A stretch of DNA of 11,027 nucleotides from Lachnospiraceae bacterium UBA1748 (GCA_002314855.1 DCHQ01000071.1:33079-44105); one strand, 5' to 3'. Shown: positions 1 through 7,164, numbered from the stretch's first letter. Made by a program: numbers and translations. Notes: generated by a model not told the origin, from the letters alone.

Positions 1-682
1 CACCCTGACGATTATCACGGTTGTTATCACGATTAAAGCCACCCTGACGATTGTCACGATTATTATAAATATTATCTCTTACGATTGGACGAGCCTGAGT
101 TGCTTCGGCTGCTTCATTCTTAGTTTCATTCTTAGCTGCCTCTGCTGCGGCTAGTGCTGCCTGCTCACGTGCTCTTGCTTCATCTTCTACCTTCTGCTGC
201 TCACGCTCTGCCATTTCACGACGGCTAGTAGCTGCTGCTGCTCTATCAACCATATTTTCTCTTGGCTTGATAGGTCCTCTTGGAGCATTGTTCTGCTGAT
301 TAGGTCTTCTATCGCCCTGTGGTCTCTGTCCCTGATTCTGGTTCTGATTCTGAGGCTTATTATTACCATTATCAGAAATAATAATCATCTTCTTTTTCTT
401 AAGTGGCTGCTGATTATTCTTATCGCCAGCTTCACTCTTTTCCTCAGCCTTTGGTCCAGCTGTCTTAGGTGCCTCTGCCTTTGGTACTTCTGCCTTTGGA
501 GCTTCTGCCTTAGGTGCCTCTGCCTTTGGTGCTGCTGCGCCGCTAGCTTTCTTTATAATAGCGATTTCTTCGTCGCTAATACCACTTGCTGCAGTCTTAC
601 CTGTAATATTATTCTTCTCTAATATCTCTAATATTTCATTGTTGCTTAATCCGCATTCTTTTGAATATTCTCTAATTCTCAT
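1..682 (-). CDS. infB: Translation initiation factor IF-2, N-terminal part (runs off the left edge)
   Basis: IF-2 is the GTPase that brings initiator fMet-tRNA to the small ribosomal subunit. Only the first 227 codons are present, so the GTPase domain lies outside the window. The start MRIREYSKECGLSNNEI is the small IF2 N-terminal domain typical of Firmicutes. It is followed by a low-complexity linker: PKAEA-type repeats (residues 52-80), a KKKK patch (95-98), a Gln/Asn/Arg-rich stretch (105-135), an Ala/Glu-rich probable helix (145-195) and Arg/Asn/Gly repeats (208-227). This variable linker before the conserved core is normal for IF-2. An AGGAGGT ribosome binding site (complement of 691-697) fixes the ATG at 680-682. 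The gene overlaps the 3' end of ylxQ by 11 bases, suggesting translational coupling. It is the last visible gene of the rimP-nusA operon. Confidence 0.93.
   Translation of the reverse strand, partial: MRIREYSKECGLSNNEILEILEKNNITGKTAASGISDEEIAIIKKASGAAAPKAEAPKAEAPKAEVPKAEAPKTAGPKAEEKSEAGDKNNQQPLKKKKMIIISDNGNNKPQNQNQNQGQRPQGDRRPNQQNNAPRGPIKPRENMVDRAAAATSRREMAEREQQKVEDEARAREQAALAAAEAAKNETKNEAAEATQARPIVRDNIYNNRDNRQGGFNRDNNRDNRQG
2..61 (-). repeat. Arg/Asn/Gly-rich repeats in the infB linker
   Basis: Residues 208-227 of IF-2 repeat NRDNRQGG-like units. The complementary DNA shows a repeated CCACCCTGACGATTRTCACG motif near positions 1-20 and 39-58. It is probably the start of a longer RGG-like tract continuing off the edge. 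Similar basic low-complexity tracts are common in clostridial IF-2 and may contact RNA. Confidence 0.6.
443..529 (-). repeat. In-frame PKAEA-type repeats in the infB linker
   Basis: These bases encode residues 52-80 of IF-2, where the five-residue unit PKAEA (with variants PKAEV and PKTAG) repeats about six times. At DNA level the units are imperfect 15-base direct repeats. Such tracts are usual in the flexible linker of bacterial IF-2 and vary in copy number between strains. Confidence 0.75.
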
Positions 683-1028
683 GTATATTGACCTCCTGTA
701 CTCCGCTTCTATTATCTGAACTTAACTCTATCTGTTTTTGAATTGACGAAGCAAAACCCTCATCGTTGACTGCTATTGACGCTCGAAATTCTTTACCTAT
801 AGCATGTCCCAATGCATTTTTATTGCTTACGATACTTATTGGCACTTCATAAAATGCACACATATCTTTAAAATTCTTCTTAGTGTTATCAGATGCATCT
901 TCAGCGACTATTACCAGGTACGCCTTGCCTTCCTTAACACTCTGCTCCGTACTAAATTCTCCACTCTTTAGCCTGCCAGCTCTCGCCGCCAGTCCTAGAA
1001 GTGAATAAACCTTTTTACTTACTTCCAA
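672..1028 (-). CDS. ylxQ: YlxQ, L7Ae-family RNA-binding protein
   Basis: This is a small protein (about 118 residues) of the ribosomal L7Ae/L30e/S12e/Gadd45 fold. The family binds kink-turn-like RNA; the target of YlxQ itself is not well settled. The hallmark N-terminus is visible (YSLLGLAARAGRLKSGE), followed by the alternating strand/helix pattern (AYLVIVAEDAS, then KKNFKDMC, then VPISIVSNK). No ATG precedes the conserved block. Two in-frame TTG codons are possible, at 1034 and 1028. I chose 1028 because the AAGGAG site (1036-1041) lies 7 bases upstream of it but only 1 base from 1034. The gene overlaps rnpM upstream by 14 bases and infB downstream by 11, so the three genes are tightly coupled. 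The position between rnpM and infB is the conserved Firmicute arrangement. Confidence 0.9.
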   Translation of the reverse strand: MEVSKKVYSLLGLAARAGRLKSGEFSTEQSVKEGKAYLVIVAEDASDNTKKNFKDMCAFYEVPISIVSNKNALGHAIGKEFRASIAVNDEGFASSIQKQIELSSDNRSGVQEVNIHEN

Positions 1029-1287
1029 AAACAAACTCCTTTTCTAGTGAATCATATATTAGGGCGGGTACACTCATTCTAAATGACTTCTCTAAACCCT
1101 TGCTTTTTCTGGCTTTTTCCAGGCACTTTATATCCTTGCAAATATAAGCACCTCGGCCATCCATATGTCTGTCGTTATCAAGAACAATATCCACTGAATC
1201 ATTAGCTTTTACTAATCGAACCATGTTATTTTTTTCTTGCACTTGACCGCAACCTATACATTTTCTTAGCGGTTTTCTTTCAGACAT
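1015..1287 (-). CDS. rnpM: RnpM (YlxR, DUF448), RNase P modulator
   Basis: This is a 90-residue YlxR-family protein. Bacillus YlxR has been renamed RnpM because it binds the RNase P RNA and modulates its activity. The family signature is clear: RKCIGCGQ near the N-terminus (residues 8-15) and DGRGAYICKDIKC (43-55), with four cysteines as CxxC plus a later pair, and a basic helical C-terminal half. The ATG at 1285-1287 has an AGAGGT site about 7 bases upstream. It sits 27 bases after the nusA stop and its end overlaps the ylxQ start, as in other Firmicutes. Confidence 0.93.
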   Translation of the reverse strand: MSERKPLRKCIGCGQVQEKNNMVRLVKANDSVDIVLDNDRHMDGRGAYICKDIKCLEKARKSKGLEKSFRMSVPALIYDSLEKEFVFGSK

Positions 1288-1314
1288 ATATTGTACCTCT
1301 ACATAGAATATTAA

Positions 1315-2535
1315 TTATTCCTGGTCGCCCTCAGATGCCTCAGCATCATAGTTTTCTTCGTAGTCTTCAGAATACTCTTCGTCATATTCATCATCCATAT
1401 AATCTTCAATTCTAAAGCCATAAGCATCCTTAGCCTGTGACTCAGACTTGATATCAATCTTGTAATTAGTAAGCTTAGCTGCAAGACGAGCATTCTGACC
1501 TTCCTTACCAATAGCAAGTGATAACTGATCATCTGGAACTACTACGTTAGCACTCTTCTCTTCTGGATCAGCAAATACGTTGCAGATCTGAGCTGGAGAA
1601 AGTGAGTTTCTAATAAGATTACCTACATTATCATCCCAAGTAATGATATCAATCTTCTCACCCTTAAGCTCTCTAACGATAGCATTAACTCTTGCACCAT
1701 TAACACCAACACAAGCACCTACTGGATCAACGTTCTCATTGTGTGAACATACAGCCATCTTAGTACGGCTACCAGCTTCTCTTGCGATACTCATAATTTC
1801 TACTGTGTTATCTCTGATTTCTGTTACTTCTGTTTCGAATAACTTCTCAACAAGTGCATGATGTGTACGGCTAAGTGTAATACGTGGTCCCTTAGGTCCA
1901 TTTTCAACCTTAACAACGTAGAACTTAAGACGATCGCCTACATTGTACTTCTCTGTAGGAACCATCTCCTTCTCTGTAAGAATACCATCAGCAGAACCAA
2001 GGTTAACACTCCAGCTTACTGTATAATCCTTTGGCTGAAGGCCCTTTGCTCTCATCTCCTCTTTCTGTCTTGCAGAAAGATTTGTAACGATTCTTCTTCT
2101 GATGATACCAGTAACGATATCCTTCTCCTTAGCCTGGAACTGGTTGAATACCACGTTTCGCTCTTCCTCACGAATCTTCTGTGTCACATAGTTTCTTGCA
2201 GCCTGAGCAGCCATACGACCAAACTCATCAGACTCAACTTCAATATCAACAAAATCACCGAGCTGTGCATCTGGATTAACTGTTTTAGCTTCATCCATAG
2301 ATACCTCAATAGCTGGATCCATTACATCATCTTCAGTAGGAACTACTTCCTTGGAAGCAATTACATGAAACTCAAAATTATCATAATCAATATCAACATG
2401 AACATTGCTTGAGCTCTTGTACTGCTTATCAAATGCTGAGATAAGTGACTTAGCAATAGCCTCTAACATTGTCTCCTTCTTGATATCCTTTTCTCTCTCG
2501 AGTGCCTCTAAAGCTAACTTTAATTCTGAATTCAT
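1315..2535 (-). CDS. nusA: Transcription termination/antitermination factor NusA
   Basis: NusA binds RNA polymerase and nascent RNA, promoting pausing and intrinsic termination, and is part of antitermination complexes. At 406 residues it has the short Gram-positive architecture: polymerase-binding N-domain (about 1-130), S1 (about 138-225), KH1 (about 230-305) and KH2 (about 310-365), without the C-terminal acidic AR repeats of E. coli. Diagnostic blocks are AREAGSRTKMAV (251-262), DPVGACVGVNGARV (270-283), GEKIDIITW (292-300) and SLAIGKEGQNARLAAKL (339-355). Two oddities are visible: about 15-20 extra residues within S1 (around 152-176) and a very acidic Tyr/Glu/Asp tail (378-406). The ATG has an AAGGAGGA site about 10 bases upstream. 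The gene lies 27 bases after rimP. Confidence 0.97.
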   Translation of the reverse strand: MNSELKLALEALEREKDIKKETMLEAIAKSLISAFDKQYKSSSNVHVDIDYDNFEFHVIASKEVVPTEDDVMDPAIEVSMDEAKTVNPDAQLGDFVDIEVESDEFGRMAAQAARNYVTQKIREEERNVVFNQFQAKEKDIVTGIIRRRIVTNLSARQKEEMRAKGLQPKDYTVSWSVNLGSADGILTEKEMVPTEKYNVGDRLKFYVVKVENGPKGPRITLSRTHHALVEKLFETEVTEIRDNTVEIMSIAREAGSRTKMAVCSHNENVDPVGACVGVNGARVNAIVRELKGEKIDIITWDDNVGNLIRNSLSPAQICNVFADPEEKSANVVVPDDQLSLAIGKEGQNARLAAKLTNYKIDIKSESQAKDAYGFRIEDYMDDEYDEEYSEDYEENYDAEASEGDQE

Positions 2536-2562
2536 TTTCCTTTTATCCTCCTTAATTAATCT

Positions 2563-3024
2563 TTAAAAATCTAACGCCAACTTAATAACGGCAATATTTT
2601 TTCTTACAAATGTGTACTCTTTATCTTCACCAGCAATAGTAATATTTTCCTTATCATAGGAAACTAGCTGACCTGCATATTCCTTACAATCATCAATTGC
2701 CTCAAACAGCTTGATTTCAACATCCATACCGATGCTATTCTCTAAATGACGATCTCTTGTAAGGCGTCTACCAAGTCCTGGGGAGCTAACTTCTAGGATA
2801 TAGTTATCACTAATAAAATCCTCTTCATCAAGCTTATCGGATAATGCTCTTGAAACTGTCTCGCAGTCCTCAATAGTAACGCCACCATCCTTTTCAATAT
2901 AAGCTCTAAGATACCAGTCGCTGCCTTCCTTCACATACTCTACATCGTAGATCCATACACCACATGCACTGGCTATGGGCTGAAGGAGTTCTTCTGTCTT
3001 ACTTTCGTAATCCTTTTTTGCCAT
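2563..3024 (-). CDS. rimP: Ribosome maturation factor RimP
   Basis: RimP assists 30S subunit maturation, including assembly of the S12 region. The 153-residue length is normal. The conserved core is present: GSDWYLRAYIEK with the GVTIEDCETVSRALS helix (about 48-66), then ILEVSSPGLGRRL (about 77-89), which marks the end of the N-terminal domain; the C-terminal SH3-like barrel follows. The ATG at 3022-3024 is preceded by AAGGAGG, about 4 bases away. It is the first gene of the rimP-nusA-rnpM-ylxQ-infB operon, 27 bases before nusA. A hairpin terminator stands between it and the nearest good promoter, so its expression may depend on readthrough. Confidence 0.96.
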   Translation of the reverse strand: MAKKDYESKTEELLQPIASACGVWIYDVEYVKEGSDWYLRAYIEKDGGVTIEDCETVSRALSDKLDEEDFISDNYILEVSSPGLGRRLTRDRHLENSIGMDVEIKLFEAIDDCKEYAGQLVSYDKENITIAGEDKEYTFVRKNIAVIKLALDF

Positions 3025-3062
3025 GCTTCCTCCTTTACTGGATTGTTATCTTGTATTTACCC

Positions 3063-3093
3063 AATAATAAAGAGTAGGCCGGAACCTACTCTT
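3063..3093 (-). terminator. Intrinsic terminator after gpmI, or attenuator of the rimP operon
   Basis: A perfect 9-bp stem (AAGAGTAGG with CCTACTCTT, arms 3070-3078 and 3085-3093) has a 6-base loop. On the minus-strand transcript it is followed by TATTATT, giving a U-rich but interrupted tract. It follows gpmI by about 60 bases and ends 39 bases before the rimP start codon. Because a promoter candidate lies upstream of it, it could both end gpmI transcripts and attenuate rimP-nusA transcripts. Confidence 0.85.
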
Positions 3094-3122
3094 CATAATC
3101 TAGCAATATTTAACTATAAGAA

Positions 3123-3151
3123 ATATTAGCACCAAACTTATGTAAATGCAA
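3123..3151 (-). promoter_or_regulatory. Sigma-A type promoter candidate for the rimP-nusA-infB operon
   Basis: On the minus strand TTGCAT (3146-3151) is separated by exactly 17 bases from TAATAT (3123-3128), with a TG one base before the -10 (extended -10, TGCTAATAT). Transcription would start near 3116, giving a leader of about 90 bases that includes the hairpin at 3070-3093. It begins just after the gpmI stop codon. I see no better promoter between the hairpin and rimP. Confidence 0.65.
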
Positions 3152-3155
3152 TACC

Positions 3156-4715
3156 TTATTTAACAAGAAGAGACTTACCTGTCATCTCCTTAGGCTGCTC
3201 CTTACCCATAAGCTCAATCATTGTAGGGATGATATCTGCAAGACATCCACCCTCTCTAAGCTTGTATGCAGGATCTGCATTAACAAGGATAAATGGTACT
3301 GGGTTAGTTGTATGAGCTGTGAAAGGTGCACCTGTCTCGTAATCAACGAGCTGCTCAGCGTTACCGTGGTCAGCACATATGAATAATGTGCCATCAACTT
3401 CCTTAACAAGGTTAACGATTTCGCCAACACACTCATCGATAACTTCTACAGCCTTAACTGCAGACTCAAGAACGCCTGTATGACCAACCATATCAGGGTT
3501 AGCAAAGTTACAGATGATAACATCATACTTAGCATTTCCGTCCTCATCCTTAGCAGTGATAGCCTCTGAAAGCTTATCTGTAACTGTATATGCACTCATA
3601 CGAGGCTTCTTGTCATAGGTTGGAACATACTTAGGTGAGTTAACAAGGATCCTGTCCTCATCTGCATTAGGCTCCTCAACACCACCGTTAAAGAAGAATG
3701 TAACATGTGCATACTTCTCTGTCTCAGCGATTCTAGCCTGCTTCATACCGTTAGCTGCAAGCCACTCACCAAATGTGTTAGTTACTTCAATCTTCTTGAA
3801 TGCTACACTCTTGTTAGGAATTGTAACATCATACTCTGAGAAGCATACATAAGTAACATCTAATCTATTACCACGATCAAATCCTGTGAACTCGTTGTCA
3901 CAGAAGCAGTGTGTAATCTCTCTAGCTCTATCAGGACGGAAGTTGAAGAATACAACTGAATCCTTATCCTTAATAGTTGCTACTGGAGCTCCATTCTCTT
4001 CTACGATAAATGGAACTACGAACTCATCGTTAACACCTGCATCATATGAAGCCTGGATACCTTCAACAGCGCTAGCTGCCTTATTACCCTCACCCTTTGT
4101 AAGAGCAAGATAAGCCTTCTCAACTCTGTCGTAGTTGTTATCTCTATCCATTGCATAATAACGACCAGATACAGAAGCGATTTTACCTACACCAATCTTC
4201 TTAATCTCAGCCTCAAGATCCTCAGCGAATCCCTTAGCTGACTGTGGAGGAGTATCACGACCATCAAGGAAGCAGTGAACATATACCTTCTCAAGTCCAC
4301 TTCTCTTTGCAAGCTCAAGTAAGCCGTAAAGATGTGTGTTGTGTGAGTGAACACCACCATCAGAAAGTAAACCATACATATGAAGAGCTGAATCATTAGC
4401 CTTACAGTTCTCAACTGCCTTAAGAAGCTCTTCGTTCTCGAAGAATGTGCCATCCTGAATTTCCTTAGTAATTCTTGTAAGCTCCTGGTATACGATTCTA
4501 CCAGCGCCCATGTTAAGGTGACCTACTTCTGAGTTACCCATCTGACCATCTGGAAGACCTACAGCCATACCACTAGCATTACCCTTTACGAAAGGATAAT
4601 CCTTCATAAGTGCATCCATAACTGGTGTCTTAGCCTGAGCTACAGCGTTACCTTCTGTCTTGTCATTAAGTCCATAGCCATCAAGAATTAATAATACTTC
4701 TGTTTTCTTTGCCAT
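3156..4715 (-). CDS. gpmI: 2,3-bisphosphoglycerate-independent phosphoglycerate mutase
   Basis: This cytosolic glycolytic enzyme interconverts 3-phosphoglycerate and 2-phosphoglycerate using two metal ions (usually Mn) and a phosphoserine intermediate. At 519 residues it has the usual iPGM length and alkaline-phosphatase-superfamily layout. Visible are the first metal-site Asp (LILDGYG, D12), the catalytic Ser (MGNSEVGHLN, S62), the transferase-domain motifs LSDGGVHSH (118-125) and DGRDTPP (151-157), NFRPDRAR, the metal-binding NFANPDMVGHTG and ADHGN (D449-H450). The ATG at 4713-4715 has AGGAG 8 bases upstream. It appears monocistronic, with its own promoter at the rluA side and a hairpin after its stop. 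tpiA lies about 6 kb away on the same strand, so the glycolytic genes are split here by accessory genes. Confidence 0.98.
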   Translation of the reverse strand: MAKKTEVLLILDGYGLNDKTEGNAVAQAKTPVMDALMKDYPFVKGNASGMAVGLPDGQMGNSEVGHLNMGAGRIVYQELTRITKEIQDGTFFENEELLKAVENCKANDSALHMYGLLSDGGVHSHNTHLYGLLELAKRSGLEKVYVHCFLDGRDTPPQSAKGFAEDLEAEIKKIGVGKIASVSGRYYAMDRDNNYDRVEKAYLALTKGEGNKAASAVEGIQASYDAGVNDEFVVPFIVEENGAPVATIKDKDSVVFFNFRPDRAREITHCFCDNEFTGFDRGNRLDVTYVCFSEYDVTIPNKSVAFKKIEVTNTFGEWLAANGMKQARIAETEKYAHVTFFFNGGVEEPNADEDRILVNSPKYVPTYDKKPRMSAYTVTDKLSEAITAKDEDGNAKYDVIICNFANPDMVGHTGVLESAVKAVEVIDECVGEIVNLVKEVDGTLFICADHGNAEQLVDYETGAPFTAHTTNPVPFILVNADPAYKLREGGCLADIIPTMIELMGKEQPKEMTGKSLLVK

Positions 4716-4735
4716 TGTTTATTCTCCTATATTTG

Positions 4736-4753
4736 ATAAATAAATTTATTTAT
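4736..4753. repeat. 18-bp perfect AT-only palindrome in the gpmI leader
   Basis: The sequence ATAAATAAATTTATTTAT is its own reverse complement. It lies between the predicted gpmI start site and its ribosome binding site. It could be a regulator site or a weak RNA hairpin. A chance origin in AT-rich intergenic DNA is quite possible. Confidence 0.4.
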
Positions 4754-4767
4754 TCACAATCGTACTT

Positions 4768-4796
4768 ATGTTATCACAAGTGAATATCACATGCAA
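4768..4796 (-). promoter_or_regulatory. Promoter candidate for gpmI
   Basis: On the minus strand TTGCAT (4791-4796) is followed after 17 bases by TAACAT (4768-4773), with a TG in the extended -10 position (TGATAACAT). The -35 and spacing match those of the rimP promoter candidate. The predicted start near 4761 gives a leader of about 45 bases. The site overlaps the region upstream of the preferred rluA-type start. Confidence 0.5.
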
Positions 4797-4815
4797 ATAT
4801 GATAAGATAAAAAAA

Positions 4816-5715
4816 ATGGACAGAAATTTTGAATACACAATTCAATATGACGATATAACTGGGGACAGATTTCGGATTCTAGACTACCTAAAGAATCTAC
4901 GATATTCTGCGCATCTACTAACTAAGCTAAAGCATATCGATGGTTCTGTAAAAATCAACGGTACATCCGCTCCGCTAAACCATGTTCTCTCTCCTAATGA
5001 TATTTTGATTGTTAATATACCCGAAGAAAGTTCAGACAGCTGTATTCCTCCTACCAATCTTCCTATTGATATCATTTATGAAGACGAAGATATCCTGGTT
5101 GTGAATAAATCGGCATCGATGCCAATACATCCTTCACAGCGTCATCACGAAGACACGCTAGCCAATGCACTTATGCACTATTATAGAAATGAAAATTTCG
5201 TTTTTCGCTGTCTAACAAGGCTGGATAAAGATACTAGTGGTTTGGTTTTAATTGCTAAAAACATACTAGCTTCAAGTATTCTTTCTGAAGATATGGTCGA
5301 AGGCAAAATCATTAAAGAATATACCGCCCTTTGCGAAGGCGAGCTTGGTCAAGTAAGCGGAACAATCAGTGCCAAAATCACCAGGAAAGAAGGTTCTACA
5401 ATAGAGAGAATCATCGATGAAAGTGGCCAGGAGGCTGTGACTCATTATGAGCTAATACAGAATCTTCGCAGACATGCACTAGTAAAGCTCCGTCTTGAAA
5501 CAGGCCGTACCCATCAAATCAGGGTTCATATGAAGCATATAGGTCATCCACTTGTCGGTGACTATATATACAATCCTGATAATCAACTTATGAATAGGCA
5601 GGCGCTGCACTGCTCCGCGCTTAGCTTCACACATCCTATCACCAGTGAAATACTAGCTCTGGAAGCCCCTATGCCAAATGACATAAATAAAATAATCCAT
5701 GAATTTTCAACCTGA
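4816..5715 (+). CDS. RluA-family rRNA/tRNA pseudouridine synthase
   Basis: The protein isomerises uridine to pseudouridine in structured RNA, probably rRNA; the exact target cannot be told from sequence (RluD/YlyB-like). From the chosen start it has 300 residues. An N-terminal S4-like RNA-binding segment (about 18-70, RILDYLKNLRYS through NDILIVNIP) precedes the catalytic domain. That domain shows DIIYEDEDILVVNKSA (85-100), the catalytic motif RLDKDTSG with Asp137, and GRTHQIRVHMKHIGHPLVGD. An in-frame ATG at 4768 would add 16 residues. I prefer 4816 because the MDRNFEYTI start fits the family and 4768 lies in the gpmI promoter candidate; neither start has a clear ribosome binding site. It is the only plus-strand gene here, divergent from gpmI and convergent with the membrane-protein gene, overlapping it by 9 bases. 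Confidence 0.9.
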   Translation: MDRNFEYTIQYDDITGDRFRILDYLKNLRYSAHLLTKLKHIDGSVKINGTSAPLNHVLSPNDILIVNIPEESSDSCIPPTNLPIDIIYEDEDILVVNKSASMPIHPSQRHHEDTLANALMHYYRNENFVFRCLTRLDKDTSGLVLIAKNILASSILSEDMVEGKIIKEYTALCEGELGQVSGTISAKITRKEGSTIERIIDESGQEAVTHYELIQNLRRHALVKLRLETGRTHQIRVHMKHIGHPLVGDYIYNPDNQLMNRQALHCSALSFTHPITSEILALEAPMPNDINKIIHEFST

Positions 5716-5730
5716 AAACTCATGGATTAT
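5692..5730. terminator. Bidirectional terminator hairpin spanning two convergent stop codons
   Basis: Arms of 18 bases (5692-5709 and 5713-5730) are complementary except at one position, with a 3-base loop. The odd position is an A-C mismatch in the plus transcript but a G-U wobble in the minus transcript. The minus strand continues with a U-rich ATTATTTTATTT stretch, so termination looks stronger for the membrane-protein gene. The stops of both genes fall at the hairpin centre. Confidence 0.8.
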
Positions 5731-6408
5731 CACTGCGGCAATTATTTTTTCTATTCCACCTCGTATATGCTTGGTGATAAACTTTACTACCAATCCTGTA
5801 ACACATGCTGATATTATAGTACCTTCTCTCGCGCCAACAATCTGTCCATCAAAAATAACAAGTGACAGAATCACTGCAGCAGTTACACATGATATATCAA
5901 AAGCCACTTTTACATATCCAAATTCTTTCTTCAAAGTATCAGCCATCGCTTTAACAATAGCTTCACCAGAATTCATTATTACATTAGCAATAACAGAAAG
6001 AGATATTCCAAATGCAAGAACCACTATTCCTATAAATAGCATCGTAAGCTTGCCAGCATAATGCTTAACATTTATAAACGATACCATCCACATTCCGAAA
6101 TCGGTAAACTTTCCAAATAGATATGATAGAGGAATTTGTAAAAGCTGGTACAACTTAAAATTACGCCTGAGAATGAGTATTTGCCCAACAATAAGAACGC
6201 AGTTCCATATAATAAGCCAATCACCCATAGTAAGGAATTCATATTTAATACTTATGACATTGGCCACCGATGATATGGGTGATACTCCAAGATCTCCTCG
6301 CTTCGTAAAAGCCACTCCTACACCAGCGAAGAATAGGCCTATTATAAAAACAATATATCGAATGATTATTTCTTTTTTAGTCGCGCTGACTTCATTGGTT
6401 GTATTCAT
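5707..6408 (-). CDS. YczE/DUF6198-type integral membrane protein
   Basis: This is a 233-residue hydrophobic protein with about five to six membrane segments, near residues 14-36, 61-80, 89-107 (weaker), 121-145, 167-185 and 194-212. The motif GVGVAFTKRGDLGVSPISS (29-47) after the first segment, with its GxSP turn, resembles the YczE/YitT-like group annotated as DUF6198. A related pattern recurs at 134-155 (GISLSVIAN..MNSGEAIVKA), suggesting an internal duplication. The biochemical role of this family is not established; transport is only a guess. The ATG at 6406-6408 has AAAGGA about 7 bases upstream, and that site touches the stop of the dehydrogenase gene 11 bases away, so the two are surely cotranscribed. 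The 3' end lies inside the shared terminator hairpin. Confidence 0.82.
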   Translation of the reverse strand: MNTTNEVSATKKEIIIRYIVFIIGLFFAGVGVAFTKRGDLGVSPISSVANVISIKYEFLTMGDWLIIWNCVLIVGQILILRRNFKLYQLLQIPLSYLFGKFTDFGMWMVSFINVKHYAGKLTMLFIGIVVLAFGISLSVIANVIMNSGEAIVKAMADTLKKEFGYVKVAFDISCVTAAVILSLVIFDGQIVGAREGTIISACVTGLVVKFITKHIRGGIEKIIAAVIIHEFSG

Positions 6409-6419
6409 TTTATATCCTT

Positions 6420-7154
6420 TTAGTTCAGGCTCCAGCCATTATCTCCGTGATATATCATCACCTTGGTCATACCACCATCTATACATATATTTTCACCTGT
6501 AATAAACCCTGCCTTATCAGAGCACAGGAACAATACCATATTCGCTATATCCATTGGATTGCCAACTCTACCTGCAGGTTGTTGAATAGCGTCTGGACCT
6601 TCATATACAGTATAGTCTGTATCTATCCAACCAGGTGATATTGAGTTAACTCTTGCTCTTCCTGACAAACTAACAGCAAGCGCATGAGTAAGCGATGCTA
6701 TACCACCCTTGGCAGCCGTATAGCTTTCAGTCTGCGGCTGACTCATCCTATCTCGTGATGATGCCATATTTATAATAACTGCATCTTCTCTAAAATAAGG
6801 ATTCAATAATTTACTGAGATAAAATGGTGCGGTAACGCCAACCGAAAGAGCATACTGAAACTCTTCATAGCTGCACTCATCTATCCCCTTCATGATAGGG
6901 AGTGCATTGTTAATCAAATAGTCCACATAACCATATCTGGCAACAACACTACTCACAAATGACTCAAGAACATCCTTCTTACTAATATCACCCTCATAAT
7001 AGTAGTCATAATACAATTCATAATCAGGCTTTTTCTTTATATCTATAATACATACTTTAGCGCCTTCTTTAGTGAAAGACTCGGCAATAGCTTTACCAAT
7101 CCCTTGTGCTCCCCCTGTTATTATCACTACCTTATTTTCAAAATCAGCACTCAT
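6420..7154 (-). CDS. Classical short-chain dehydrogenase/reductase (SDR)
   Basis: This NAD(P)-dependent oxidoreductase has 244 residues from the chosen start. The Rossmann signature TGGAQGIG (13-20), the structural NNA (82-84), and the catalytic Ser132, Tyr145 and Lys149 (YTAAK) are all present, followed by SPGWIDTD (173-180) and the C-terminal GENICIDGGMT. An Asp at the end of the second strand (IID, D38) favours NAD(H) over NADP(H). It resembles glucose-1-dehydrogenase or 3-oxoacyl-ACP reductase-like SDRs; substrate unknown. An upstream ATG at 7196 adds 14 residues but has no ribosome binding site and starts before the fold. The ATG at 7152-7154 has TGGAGTT just upstream and is preferred. 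It lies 11 bases before the membrane-protein gene and, if the ABC-like frame once extended to 7165, 10 bases after that gene. Confidence 0.9.
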   Translation of the reverse strand: MSADFENKVVIITGGAQGIGKAIAESFTKEGAKVCIIDIKKKPDYELYYDYYYEGDISKKDVLESFVSSVVARYGYVDYLINNALPIMKGIDECSYEEFQYALSVGVTAPFYLSKLLNPYFREDAVIINMASSRDRMSQPQTESYTAAKGGIASLTHALAVSLSGRARVNSISPGWIDTDYTVYEGPDAIQQPAGRVGNPMDIANMVLFLCSDKAGFITGENICIDGGMTKVMIYHGDNGWSLN

Positions 7155-7164
7155 ATAACTCCAA

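Noticed and set aside
1..61. CRISPR-like short repeats at the left edge
   Set aside because: The repeats are imperfect, not separated by unique spacers, and encode the Arg/Asn/Gly tract of IF-2 in frame.
187..369. A 60-codon minus-strand ORF inside infB
   Set aside because: It is an out-of-frame reading of the repetitive infB linker, with no start signal.
1858..2412. A 184-codon plus-strand ORF opposite nusA
   Set aside because: It lies wholly antisense to clearly coding nusA, has a low-complexity, Cys/Ser/Leu-rich composition typical of an antisense frame, and has no ribosome binding site.
3105..3127. AATATTT/AAATATT inverted repeat over the rimP promoter -10 as an operator
   Set aside because: The arms are AT only, overlap the -10 hexamer whose composition forces part of the match, and no regulator is suggested.
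5699..6061. A 120-codon plus-strand ORF opposite the membrane-protein gene, and similar ones at 6173-6502 and 6399-6638
   Set aside because: They are antisense to well-supported genes and show no recognisable family features; Pro/Thr/Ile-rich composition is expected from reading a membrane-protein gene backwards.
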